The translations under genes and the position numbers were made by a program. This document shows positions 31,746-41,997 of a DNA stretch of 64,000 nt, one piece after another. This DNA is from Cladocopium goreaui (lineage: Eukaryota > Sar > Dinophyceae > Suessiales > Symbiodiniaceae), in the NCBI GenBank assembly GCA_947184155.2, contig CAMXCT020000113.1, positions 1,536,501 through 1,600,500 of the forward strand, written 5' to 3'. Numbering within the stretch: position 1 is the first letter of the stretch; each line of letters opens with the position of its first letter. Below the pieces are notes generated by a model. The model was not told the origin of the DNA and did not search any database. It worked only from the letters and a program-made list of their open reading frames with translations.

Positions 31746-31915
31746 CTGCGCTGCTGCTGAGATTTTCTCTGGAAGACTCGGAGGCAGTCCTTTCGTCATG
31801 GAGCTATAGCACTCTCACGTTGCTGCAGTTGCAGAAGCTCCAGCAGCTCCGCCACCTCCGCCATGGGTGTCATCGTCATCGCCACCAGGCGGGCCTTTGA
31901 GGCAAAGTGGTCACA

Positions 31916-32949
31916 TCAAAAAAAATAACACACAAGGGTTTCTATTATAGGTGGGAAAAAACTTGATTCAATCAATGTCAAGCAACTGTCACGGGGAGGA
32001 GGTTTTGGTCGCACTTCATTCGGGTAGTGCTCTGCAAACCAACGCCTTCGCTTCTCAGGGTTTCCCTTGGTTCCTCGTCTCTTTTTTTCCTTGCGACCTT
32101 CATCATTGTCATCATCATCATCAGGGCGTCTGCGGCGGCGGCGGCTGCGAGAGCGTGCCCGGAAGCCAGTGCCTGCAATGATGAAAGTTTTGAGGAATCG
32201 GATGTCATCTTTCAGGGACGGGAAAGTAACAACAATTTAATAGCTAAGCTGCTCGCAGCAGAAGGACTGGCTCCTTCGCGGCGTGGATCAGGAGCCACGG
32301 TCATCACCGACTTGGGCCAGGCGCCAGGAAGGGAGGACAAGGAAGCAGCTGGAGTGGGGCCAGGAGCATCATCATGTCCGGTCGAGGACAAGGAAGGACC
32401 TGGAGTGGCTGGAGAGCTGCTCTTCCTCGCATACCTCGGTGCAACAGGCATGGTCCTAGCCCCTTCAGGTCGATTTTTTGGCCCTGCTACAGGGCTCACT
32501 GGACGGCGAGTGGAACGTGGGGGCGGCTCCTCTTCCAGAGGAATCTCCTCCATCTCGTCATCGGCAGCAGGTCGAGCTGTCCCAGCAGGAGGAACTGCGA
32601 CATCCTCATCAGGCTCCTCCACTATTGGCGTCACAGTCATAGGCCGCACTGGCATTGCCGGAATTGGACCAGGGCGGAACCCTGGGGGGCCCATCATAGA
32701 GGGACCCATCATAGTAGCAGCAGCAGCTGGAGGACCCATCAGCTGCATGCCGGGCGGCATCCCCGCGATCATGCGAGGTGGCCTTGCCTGCCATTGCGAC
32801 ATCATGTGCATCTGTGGAGGCAACATCGGCATACCAGGGTGCCATGGAGCAGCCGCAGCAGCAGCCCGCACCTGGCTTTGGTGCTCATCTTCTTGTAGGA
32901 CCTCTAAAAGGCCTTGGGTCAGATGCAACAGGGCACGACGACCAGCCAT
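31916..32949 (-). CDS. Arg/Ser-rich, Met/Pro-rich nuclear-type protein, two exons
   Basis: Exon 1 (about 32240-32949, Met in MAGRRALLHLTQGLLEV) is low complexity with Met/Pro repeats (WHPGMPMLPPQMHMM, MMGPSMMGPPGFRPGP) and an acidic region (EEPDEDVAVPP). Exon 2 (31916-32172) follows an acceptor cattgcag and reads GFRARSRSRRRRRRPDDDD, then KEKKRRGTKGNPEKRRRWF and HYPNEVRPKPPPR before a stop at 31916. The basic/RS/acidic mix suggests a nuclear, nucleic-acid-binding protein, by inference. The donor is unclear; a GC donor near 32250 is possible. The long + strand frame over the same DNA is a shadow: it lacks the splice signals and the ordered Met/Pro repeats. Confidence 0.5.
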
Positions 32950-33069
32950 GGCTCGAGGAGGCGATGTCACCACAGGAGAAACAGGAGAGTTACAGAAAAT
33001 ATTCTGATGTTGGTTATTTGACGCGGACAGTTTTGAAGTATATGAACTGTATGTACAGGTAATCACTTG

Positions 33070-35550
33070 ACATGCCTACGCAAATCTACTGTGATTCCTG
33101 TATTTCTATCACTGCCAACCCCGGTCCTTGAGCTTTCAGCGTGAAGTGGAGGACAGCATTCGGCTTCCTGGGCCCCACGCAAAGTGGTTTAATTCTGTCG
33201 GAAAAATCAACGCTGTGGCTGCAATGATTCATGGATCATTGTTTGTCTTCCCTACAGCGAAGGCGTTTCTGCTGCAAAAGAATATATGTTTATTTGAAAG
33301 ATACATAGACCCAAGGCATTTTGGTTTTTATAGTGAACGCAAAGTTGACAGGAATGTTTTGGGATAAGTACATCTTTTTTCCACATTGCTTGGACACATG
33401 CTGGACAATTCTATTGCCAGCGTGTTTGGACTAATATTGTATAATATGTTTTCAGCACACAGAAGTCTATGCAACAACATGTAATTTGGAATATATTCCT
33501 AATTTTGCAGGCATGTTGGAGAAACATTGACCAGAACATGCTTGCGACAGGAAACAAGTAACCAATGTGAAACACTTGAGTAACAGCATTGATTCGTTTA
33601 AAAAACGCAATCTAGCTTTTTCCATGACAAAGAGGAGGCAATCATATTCTGTGACAATCATATTCTGTGACACTAAAACCACCAAAGACAGAGGCAGCCC
33701 CACTGCAGAATAAGTAAATTTGTTTCAATTCCTGAGGGTCATGGGGTCTAGAAAATAGGGTATATATATATATAATATATATGTATATAATTGTTTCTCG
33801 AAAATTTACATTCAGTTTTGGGAAACAGTTTCGGCCAAAAAACAACTACAATATATTTTTTTACATCTCATATCTTTATTCAGAAAGTATATTTTCGAAT
33901 GCTTTTTTTGGCAAATGCAGCAAAGTCACCTACACAAAATGAGTAGTGGACTTTGCAGCAGTTCGGTAGAACTGCTGCGATCCCCTTTCTTCAACAACTT
34001 TTTGCAGCGAAGTCACCTTCACAAAATAAGTACCTGACTTGGCAGCAAAAAGTTTTTTCTCTGGGAGATCTCAGCAGTTCGCTAGAACTGCTGCGATGTT
34101 GGCCTCTCAATTTGAGTAGTCGACTTTGCAGCATTTACATGTTTAAATTTAAAAAATATAAAATGTTCTTTTGTTTTTTGAACATATATTGCTGCGGTTG
34201 ACCAATCGACTTGGCCAATTTCTAGGACCCAATTGTAGCAAAGTGATGTTTCAAAGGGGCTGCCTGGCACGCTTTATGTATAAAAAAGCTGGTAGGTCCT
34301 CTTGCGTACAAAAAATGAAGGTAGCTGTGGGTCATTGTTTAATTTTTTTTGTGCAATCAGTGAAAAGAAGTGTAGTCTTCGTAGCAAGCGCTGCCGCACA
34401 ATGATTGGCAATAATGTTTTCTTGTTTGTGGTAAAAAATGTTAGGTATTGGGTTGATCATTCAAGCAAGTTCCAAATAAACGTGCAGATGCCCCGGAGGA
34501 AAAAACACTTCATTCCATGACTGTTCCCAATATTGCTAAACTCCTTGTCCCTAAAAACTGACGAGATCTTTTCTATGACGGCTTTTCTTGCATATCAAAA
34601 ATATAGCACAAAATGTGGACAAGTGTGGGATTTATCCTGTCTTGCATCACTGTAGTTTTGGAATGTTGTCAAATTATCTTGTCAGACACTGCTGAGCCTT
34701 GATCTTAATCCCTTTCTCTGACAACACAGAATGCGCGACAATTGTTTATCACCAAAAAGAACTCCAAAATGAAGCTCGGGGAATCAAACATGCAGCCCAT
34801 CACTCTTTCGCCAGTATTGCAAAATGCGATCTTTGCAGCAACCATGCACCAAGATGTGTTTGATTTTGATTCCGTTTTACTTCAACAAGAAAGCAGAAAT
34901 GTGGGAGGCTGTGATTTGCATTTGTTCTTTTCCATGCTTCCTTTTCAAACAGAAATATTTACTATTTGGAAGCTTCTTGTTTTTAGAAAGAACAGTTTCC
35001 AATAATAGCGTTTGATGCATCATAGTTTGGATTGTAAAGTTTCTGTTGAAGTTGGTCGTGAAAGAGCTGTATTTGCTGCCCCTGACAATGTCCTTATTTT
35101 GGAATTAGCAATGAAAACTTCCTGTTCAATCACACAGGGTGTATTTTTTTCAGACCAAAAAATGATCCACTGTTGTTACCACTTTCAAAGAAGGTGCTCG
35201 CATCAGATTCCTATAAAACCATCGTGTATTAATTGCAACTGATTGTTTCTTAAAGCGTGAATATTGCAAATAGTCTGTTTCTCTTGTTCACTGCTTAAGT
35301 TGCTGCAGCTTTCAGTGTTCTATGAAGCAACCGTGCCTTGTTCGCTGAAATGCCTTTGCCTGGAAAAACTATTGTTTTTCATTCATCGCGGTATGTGGCG
35401 ATTCCTTTAAACAAAGAACTTTGAAAAAGTCACGGTGACTTGTTTGGATATGTTTCCCAAGACTTGTTCACTTGTTATGATATATTGTACAATCATGTCA
35501 ACTCCAAAACACATTGTTTGTCAGGATTGTGTACCCCAAACGGTAAGGCG
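33070..35550. other. 2.5 kb without supported genes inside the TIR element
   Basis: AT-rich DNA with only short open frames on both strands, a (TA)n tract at about 33760-33790 and two related hairpins near 34.0 kb. I see no convincing exon. It separates the two gene groups of the element. Confidence 0.5.
33955..34093. repeat. two hairpins with the same stem in a duplicated block
   Basis: At 33955-33978, GCAGCAGTTC and GAACTGCTGC are exact inverted arms around GGTA. At 34072-34093 a 9-bp version of the same stem encloses GCTA. Both are accompanied by copies of a block like caaagtcacctacacaaaat (about 33920) and cgaagtcaccttcacaaaat (about 34007), so a unit of about 100 bases has been duplicated. 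Confidence 0.75.
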
Positions 35551-35565
35551 CAAGGTGCTGCCTGC

Positions 35566-35674
35566 AAAAAAAGGAGCTAACAGCATCCTGCAGGACAAAC
35601 ACGGTAGGAGCTACACAGCATAGACTGGAGCGTCCTGCAGTAAAAGGAGCAATCAGTATGCATCCTGCAAAGGC
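35566..35674 (+). repeat. cluster of three GGAGC...GCATCCTGC units
   Basis: Units: ggagctaacagcatcctgc (35573), ggagctacacagcatagactggagcgtcctgc (about 35608, longer) and ggagcaatcagtatgcatcctgc (about 35645). The cluster lies about 90 bases 3' of the methyltransferase-like gene. Confidence 0.8.
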
Positions 35675-35765
35675 GGCGACTATGTTTTTCCCCCCTAATG
35701 CATGGTTCTGAATGTTTGGATCGAATTTCCATCGACCGTTGTCAATGGTGCAGGTGCATCTACTC

Positions 35766-36512
35766 TTAGTTGATGAATTCCACGCTCACCTCAGCACGGA
35801 TTGCTGCAAGCATGGTTTCCACCATCAATGGCGGATAAGTTTCGCATAAAGAAGACAGCTGCACTCCATTCTCCGATCCTTCGATGCGCCTGTGGGGCAC
35901 TGTGCATTGGCAGAAGGCACCATCAAATGCTTGACCCAGCTGAGGCACATTGTGAACCAATCGGGTTCGCTTGCGAATGGGTTGCTGGCTACCCGGGCTG
36001 CGGAGCCCAAAGCGACATTGGTCAAAGCGTGTCACAATGACACCCGGTTGCTGGCTCAAATGAAGTAGAGGCCCAGTCTTCCAGCTGGATGCACCATCTG
36101 GGTGTTCAAAGACAAAGTGCCGACGACACCGCAGCTGATGCAGGCCAATTTCACACGCAAAACTCAGCAAACGATCTGCTTCTTCTCGAAGCTTCTGGTA
36201 CTTGGCTTCACCCATGGCCTTGCGACCCCACATGTTCACCAGCGCTGAATATAATGTGCAAGGGGGAGATAGCACAAAGACCTTGGGTGCATACAAATTG
36301 ATGTGGTTCCACACTGTTGCGCGGCCATTGACGCCAGCTAGATCCATCTCCTCGTCGTCTTTCCAATCAAACGACTCGCCCGCAATCAAGTTGAAAAACT
36401 GGCACCTTGGAACCAGGCGTGGGCGACTGAAGAGCTCTGACACATCCACTGTGTCATCGGAGACAATTTCCATGATGGCATCCACGCGCCGCGTTGACAG
36501 GTTGTCACTCAT
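35766..36512 (-). CDS. PPC/EHP methyltransferase-like protein, 248 aa
   Basis: Motifs in order: a Rossmann-like start DVSELFSRPRLVPRCQFF, an acidic strand EEMDLAG, the PPC loop VFVLSPPCTLYSALVN, then FVFEHPDGASSW, RFDQCRFGLRSPG, IRKRTRLVHN and a terminal YPPLMVETMLAAI. This follows the module in the copia polyprotein of this window almost motif for motif (PPC, EHP, DQCxFGL, K-T). By analogy with cytosine-5 methyltransferases the Cys of PPC would be catalytic, but the ENV motif is replaced by EHP, so activity is unproven. The Met at 36512 follows a TAG in frame, so this start is reasonable. A short exon-like frame (36506-36622, SKVLSDEFFVSEAVVQELA) ends across the start codon and may be joined to it by splicing or an indel. 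Confidence 0.65.
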   Translation of the reverse strand: MSDNLSTRRVDAIMEIVSDDTVDVSELFSRPRLVPRCQFFNLIAGESFDWKDDEEMDLAGVNGRATVWNHINLYAPKVFVLSPPCTLYSALVNMWGRKAMGEAKYQKLREEADRLLSFACEIGLHQLRCRRHFVFEHPDGASSWKTGPLLHLSQQPGVIVTRFDQCRFGLRSPGSQQPIRKRTRLVHNVPQLGQAFDGAFCQCTVPHRRIEGSENGVQLSSLCETYPPLMVETMLAAIRAEVSVEFIN

Positions 36513-36622
36513 TGTGACGACAGTCTAGCAGGGGCACTTTTCGCCCCCAAAGTATCTTCTGCTTTGCAAGCTCTTGAACCACAGCTTCAGAAACAAAGAA
36601 TTCATCACTCAGCACCTTGGAT
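36506..36622 (-). CDS. short exon-like frame upstream of the methyltransferase-like gene
   Basis: After an acceptor-like cttgcaag the - strand reads SKVLSDEFFVSEAVVQELA, then KQKILWGRKVPLLDCRHNE, with its stop overlapping the downstream ATG in a different frame. It is probably an N-terminal exon of the methyltransferase-like protein displaced by one or two bases, or a separate exon end. Confidence 0.4.
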
Positions 36623-37106
36623 CTTGCAAGAAAGCGCCGGAGAAACCGAGGCACACAGAATCAAGCTTACTTCGAAAATTCCCAACCTTTACCAGGCGAC
36701 AAATGAGCAGCCCGGCAATGATTTTTGGCCGTCATAGCTTTGTCATATATCTTTTGCTGAGCAAAATACGTTCCGTCCATGCAGTTGATGGACCTCCCCT
36801 GTCTGCCTTTCTCAGCCGTGTCGACAGACCCGAAGCAACAAGACTGCGTGAAATTCAAGAATACTTTGACCGCTTGCTGATGCAGCGTAACATGTTACTT
36901 CAGCAAGCATGCAGCATGACTTTGTACTTAACTGTTTTTCACCGACAATTTCACTCAGAATTGTCTTTCCCCTAGTCGTGATCAAAAGCTCACAGCAACG
37001 GTCCAGCAGCGACATGCATCTGGCTTCAGAATTGTGGGCAACTGTTCTACACCCAACTGTTTCTGCAACACTTGTTCTCCCGAAGCAGAAATCATGATGT
37101 CCAGAC

Positions 37107-37771
37107 CTACACTGCGGGCTTCAAAATCCAGACGCCTTTCTTGTCACTTTCGACCAAGCCTGCCTTGGGCCTGCAAGTCGTGCAGCCAACCTCGTCATGC
37201 TTGCACTTGCCGCAGCCAACTTTGACACCAGGAGGAATGCTAATGCGTCTCTTCTTAGCGCTAGGCTCAGCAGGCGCCGGGGGCGCAGCTTCAGCAGCAG
37301 GCAAAACACCGTCTAATGCTGCAGGTGCAGGTGCACCAGCAGGAGCAGCAGCAGCGGCTCTCCCTCGCCCCTTTCCTCGTCCTCGTCCCCGTCCTGGTTC
37401 TGCTTTCGGAGCTGTCTTGGCAGCTGCCCTGGGGGCTCTCTTATAACAGCTGCCTTTGGAGCTGCAGCAGAGCAATCGGTGCCAGGAGCAGGTCGAGGTG
37501 CAGCTTCAGCATGCTGTCCTGGAGGACATCCTTTCTCAATTGCAGCTGATCCAAGAGGAGCGCCTTGCACTGAAGAACCAGCAGGCGCCGAAGACGTGCG
37601 TTTGGTCTCTGGCACCACAGCAATCTCCAAAGGCCCAGTGAAGGCAAAGCCCAAATCCAACTGAGGTCCTAAATCATCTTCACGGACAGAATGTCCACGA
37701 CGGCCGCCGAAGACCCAATGAATCACGGGCAAGATCCAAGAATCGGCTCGGCCATGGCGGTTGTTGATGAC
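37107..37771 (-). CDS. Ala/Pro/Arg-Gly-rich exon with a Cys cluster
   Basis: After an acceptor (cactgcttag|gtc) the - strand reads VINNRHGRADSWILPVIHWV, then an Ala/Pro-rich stretch. A one-base frame change near 37450 continues into KTAPKAEPGRGRGRGKGRGR (AT-hook-like), a KKRRIS basic patch and a Cys cluster GCGKCKHDEVGCTTCRPK (C-x2-C-x7-C-x2-C, possible metal site) before WILKPAV and a stop. Phase and position fit a third exon of the DUF7869-like gene just upstream, with a GA or other non-GT donor near 38110, but that junction is inference. An AT-hook plus Cys cluster would suit DNA binding by a transposase. Confidence 0.45.
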
Positions 37772-38086
37772 CTAAGCAGTGAACCAAATAATTAGCAAAA
37801 AAAAGACTTGAAAAATGACAAAGAAGAATGGATTTCAATTGTCAAGTAGTGGCCTCCCGATTGAACTTAAAGGAGTGTCGCAGGGCCCCATCAGGCACAT
37901 TAATCCCATTTGTCCTGATGTCATCGGCTGCCCTCCTAGCCGGTTGGCCTCAAGGCTGCCAGCAAGACGCTTCAATCTAGAAGCTCGCTGCTGGTGCGAC
38001 TCACTCCCCTAAAGCCCCACACCCGGGCAACGGTTTGAACCCAGCAGTTTAAGGAGGGTTCCGGAAAGGCAAAAAAAAACAACAAG

Positions 38087-40190
38087 TCAAGTGGCTAGCT
38101 CCATCAGGTAGTTGTGAGCTTGCATGTAATCCCACTGCTTCATGAGCTCGGCAGTTTTCTGGAACTCCTTGCTCTGGCGTTCGGAGAATTTGTGCCTAGG
38201 AATCGGAATGTCACAAGGCCGCGGGCTGAGCTTGCAGAGCCATGCCCAGGGAAGGAAAAGGATGGGTGCCTGCGAAAGGTTCTTTGAAGCCATGCACAGT
38301 TTGGACAGCAAGATGACGTCTCTGCTGTTTTGTTCCACACCTTTCAAGACATCTGGAACCTGAATGGCAGCTTGAAAGTTTGGTGGAAGACTTTCACGTC
38401 GCACGAGCTTGTAGGAATGGCAAGCCTCCAGGTTTTTCTTGGTAGCTTCTTTGGTCTGATTCAGGCCAGTGATGCGGGCACCAACCGCCATCAACCACGT
38501 TTGGAAATCCATAACAGCATGGGCCCTCTCAACATGGTAGTCCATGAGGTTTTGGTGGATCCTCTCCTTGAACTCGTCGGGATCTTGCAGCACCTTGGCC
38601 TTGCTGAGGACTGTGGCCACATGGCTGAAGGAAGCATCTTGCCGGTTATGGGTATGGCCCACACGGCCTTGGCACAAGACCGCCGAAGTCACATTGCCTC
38701 GGCCCACCATCACCCCGAGAAACTTCAGAAAACAGTTGTTCTTGGTCTCAGCAGTGGCATTGTCGGAGACACACCGAAAGTGCATTGGCAAATCCACACC
38801 ACGGTCAACCAATCGCTCTGCGACCACCTGCCAAAAAAGCCACAACGATTTGATTTAAACCAGTCAATTTAACAATCCGGGAAAAAAAAACTTAAATCCC
38901 AGAAGACCTCGCCTCAAGCGCTCGTGCTGTCACACAGCACTGTAAATTAGCGCTTTTTCCGATGTCCTGGTCAACCAAAAACAAAAACTTTCCTCCTGGC
39001 ACTCCGTCAAATATCAAACCGTGGGCTGCCAGCTGGGGACGCCACGCTTGTGACAAAGCCTTCGCCTGGACGATTTGTCTCGGAACTCGAAACTTCGCCT
39101 GGTCCATGGCGTCTTGTGTCCAGTTCAGCACTGCATTCTGCCGGGTCACCAAAGGACACCCGGTCGAAGTAGTGCCCACACTGTCTCTGCCAAGCTGTTC
39201 TGATTGGGCATCACAGGAACGGTCTTTCATAACTGAGTGCACGTGGTTTGACTGCGCAGCTTGAATTTGTTTCAACTGCACTTCGCACTGAGCCTTCTTG
39301 CGCAAGGCCTTGAGCCGTTCACACGTCTGACACTTGTTGTGGTCACTGGCATCAGCAATGCGCAAGAAGTTTTTGAACTCCGACTTCAGGTACTGCCGCC
39401 GGAAAGAAGTCTTGTGCACCGGGCTGTCGGACCAGTTGCAGTACATCTCATAGAACTCCTGCCAAGACATGTGTGGAAGGTAGCGCCGGGAATCTAACTT
39501 GCCAGAAGTCTCCGGACCGACCACAGGCTCAGCCAGCTCTGCTTCGTGGCAATCATCCAACCTCAAAGTTCTTTGGCTATCATCATCCTGCGGCATGTCA
39601 CACTCCACCTCCAGAGGCAAGGCACCAGGTTCAGATAGTTCCATGGTGGACCCATCTTCTGTCGGCACGTGCATTGCCCAATGGCTATAGGCGTGGAACA
39701 AAAACTTGTTCACATCTTGCTGTCCGGTAGACAACTGGGAGGCGCGATGATGACAGTTCAAACCCTTCTTCCGACCATCAGGAGGCGGTCCATCAGCATT
39801 CACAGCAGCCGCCAGCTCTTTCAACGTGCCGGACCCAATCAAATGCGCCTTTTGCCATGTTTTCCTGCAAACTGGAGTTCCTTGGATCATGTATTGCCCG
39901 GCTGGCACCTTCTGCGAAACCCTCATCTCACGTAAGAGAAGCCATTGACGCTGGCGGCGTTGCTGAGCATCACACTGAGACATCCCTTCACGCAAAACTT
40001 TGCAGGCAGTTTCCAAAGAGCTCTGAGGGGGCACGCATGGTCCATCCTTGCAACTGCATCCCCAGCGAACAGCGCACAAAGGATCTGAATCAGAAAGAAC
40101 AGGCCCATCATCAGAGGGCAAGCTGCAATCAGACTCCGACGTCGGCAACTCTGGAAAAGGCTCCATAGCGTTGGAACGCGACAGAGCCAT
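38087..40190 (-). CDS. DUF7869/DDE-like protein, candidate transposase (exons 1 and 2)
   Basis: Exon 1 (38913-40190) starts MALSRSNAMEPFPELPTSES, has a CSCKDGPC patch, WQEFYEMYCNW, then a Cys motif CQTCERLKALRKKAQ and a first acidic site FLFLVDQDIGKS. A GC-AG intron (38828-38912) joins it in phase to exon 2 (38087-38827): VVAERLVDRGVDLP, the second acidic site RCVSDNATAETKNN and RVGHTHNRQDASFSHVATVL. The D ... DN..xxxKNN ... GHTHxxxD spacing matches my memory of DUF7869 proteins, which are abundant in dinoflagellates, and looks like an RNase H-fold DDE/DDD centre. Its place inside a TIR element with a target duplication makes transposase the natural reading. Splicing may continue from near 38110 to the exon at 37771. 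Confidence 0.6.
38828..38912 (-). other. GC-AG intron, 85 bp
   Basis: On the - strand, cttgag|gcgagg to ttggcag|gtggtc. Splicing joins ARALE to VVAERL in phase 0 and removes a stop. No GT donor gives the right phase here. GC donors, often with a G after the acceptor AG, are common in dinoflagellate introns. Confidence 0.6.
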
Positions 40191-40305
40191 CTTCAAAATC
40201 AGCACCCCAGCTTGAAGTGACGTGGCCCCGGCGCTTCGCGTATGGGCCCAAAGCAACCAAATTCAGTAGTGCGTTTAAGGGAAGATTTAAAACACCAACC
40301 TTGAG

Positions 40306-40395
40306 TAAAGGAGCAAGAATGCTTCCTGCATACTATTTACGAAAGGTGCTTGGAGCTACCTGCCCTGACAGAGGAGCACATTGCATCCTGCAAAA
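40306..40395 (+). repeat. two GGAGC...CCTGC units 5' of the DUF7869-like gene
   Basis: Units: ggagcaagaatgcttcctgc (about 40310) and ggagcacattgcatcctgc (about 40373), followed by an A-run. They start about 120 bases upstream of the ATG of the - strand gene. Confidence 0.7.
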
Positions 40396-40399
40396 AAAG

Positions 40400-41370
40400 G
40401 GATGTGACCATGCAACTATGTGAAGCATCGCCTATCCCCAAAATTTCAACGCTTATCTTTACCCAAAAAAGATAGCACCACCTGCACCATATTGCGCAAC
40501 CCTGTTTTTTCTTGGATTGCGTTGCGCCTGGCCAGTGTCTCACGCCCATTCCTAAGACTGGCAATGGCTCAGCCAGAATGCTAGCGAAAGTCCAGGGGGA
40601 CTTGCAATGGTCAGAGGACTTCATGATTTGATCTAACCAGCAAGCCACACACATAGACATATTCTTATTCAACAATTTTGTCGATTAAACACGATATATG
40701 GATTTATTCACCCTGCCAACAACGTTGATGTTTCGGAGATCAAATCATTGAATTCCTGCGCAGGCACTGCGTCTTGAATGGTCGATGTTGTGGAGCAAAA
40801 ATAAGTTGAACCAATTTCTTTTATTCCTAGATAGCCAAGGGAAAAACATTTTATCCAATGCACTAGCGTGAAGCCACACGAAACAAGTTCAACACAGACG
40901 TGGCATCAGCCACAGCTACGACTGGCAAGTTGTCCTGATGGCGGACCAACAAGAATTTTGCAACCCAATGATTAACATTTCGGAAAAAAGCTGGCGAGCA
41001 AGCAGCCCCTGACAGCATCACTGATTTACCAGAAAAAAAAGGGAAATGCGACGAACGACCATGTCACGAGGTCTGGACTCCAAGCCGGAAGTTCCACACC
41101 TGAATTGAAGCTTTGGAACATCCTCCGGCCAGGCCAGTCACCAAACATATATTTAGCAACGAGTAAATTGTGGAATTATATTTCTTTGAGGAAACAGGTC
41201 ATGGTAGTTTGTATTCTTTATCCAGAAGCCCTTGTTTTCATTTTCATCAGTGATGCACAGACTTGATAGTTGTTTCTCCGCATGTCAGATGTCCAGACAG
41301 CCAGACTCGAAAAAATGCACAGACCATAGCCCCATGAAAAAAGGCTCAATCAGCAACTGCATTTCAAAAT
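40400..41370. other. 1 kb without supported genes in the right end of the TIR element
   Basis: Short open frames only and no exon-like island. It precedes the last motif cluster and the right terminal repeat. Confidence 0.5.
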
Positions 41371-41477
41371 GATAGGAGCCATCAGGCATCCCGCCAAAAA
41401 ACCCGCAAAAAAAAGGAGCCGCAGGCTCCTTAGGAGCTGAGAGCATCCTGCAAAAAGGAGCTCAAAGCGTCCTGTAA
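41371..41477 (+). repeat. cluster of GGAGC...GCATCCTGC units near the right end
   Basis: Units: ggagccatcaggcatcccgc (about 41375), a compact ggagccgcaggctcc hairpin (about 41415), ggagctgagagcatcctgc (about 41431) and ggagctcaaagcgtcctg (about 41456), with long A-runs. The cluster lies about 500 bases inside the right terminal repeat. Confidence 0.75.
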
Positions 41478-41961
41478 TTTAAGCTACCGAGTGGTTTAAA
41501 CTGAGCCTAGTACAATGGCAGCGATTGCTTCCTTCCTGGTAGATCTTTTGAATAATGTTTTTGATTTTTTTTCATAGTTTTTGAATAATGTTTTGATTTT
41601 TTTTCATAGTTAGTACCACTAGACTTGTCAGCTTAGCTGACAAGCCAACTATATAATGAGCTCATACCGCTTTGAAATCACTGTCTGCAGACAAAGCAAT
41701 GCTTGGTACCCAAGCCTTCAATCATTCCTACCCAGCCTGTGCAACCATCAGTGCTGTGTCAGTGAGCTATGTGATGATCAATTTCTTGCACAATCCCAAC
41801 AGAAATATTGCTTAGCCGGCATGAAAGGATACTTCAAGCCATCTCACACATAATATGAGAACCTAGCTTCTAGGATAACAAATGATGTGCCAGAGAAGAA
41901 TATACATTAAACATATTAAACGAAATACGCAAAAAGACTGTTTCTGAGCACCCGTAGAGAC

Positions 41962-41993
41962 GCTTCAAACACCAATTGCTGCGCAACTTGCTT
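41962..41993 (-). repeat. right terminal inverted repeat (32 bp)
   Basis: Inverted counterpart of 26045-26076 with 29 of 32 matches; begins GCTTCAAACACCAA and ends GCAACTTGCTT, followed at once by TCAG. Confidence 0.88.
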
Positions 41994-41997
41994 TCAG

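Larger units (their letters stand above)
26045..41993. mobile_element. 15.95-kb TIR DNA transposon nested in the LINE reverse transcriptase
   Basis: Defined by 32-bp terminal inverted repeats, a TCAG target duplication and exact interruption of the LINE RT, whose frame is rejoined (HPPQ to TLLGPCWMDD) when the element is removed. Supported coding inside is all on the - strand: an unknown 124-aa ORF, a long unknown protein, an Arg/Ser-rich protein, a PPC/EHP methyltransferase-like protein, a Cys-rich exon and a DUF7869/DDE-like protein that is the best transposase candidate. Clusters of GGAGC...GCATCCTGC lie between the genes. I do not recognise the TIR start or the 4-base duplication as a specific named superfamily. 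At nearly 16 kb with several genes it is large for a cut-and-paste element. Confidence 0.85.

Noticed and set aside
32027-33007. 326-codon + strand frame opposite the Arg/Ser-rich gene
   Set aside because: It is Gly/Ser/Ala low complexity mirroring the Pro/Met-rich - strand. The - strand has the ordered Met/Pro repeats, an acceptor and a convincing second exon.
26045-41993. LTR retrotransposon explanation for the nested insertion
   Set aside because: The terminal repeats are inverted, not direct, only 32 bp long, and there are no gag/pol motifs inside.
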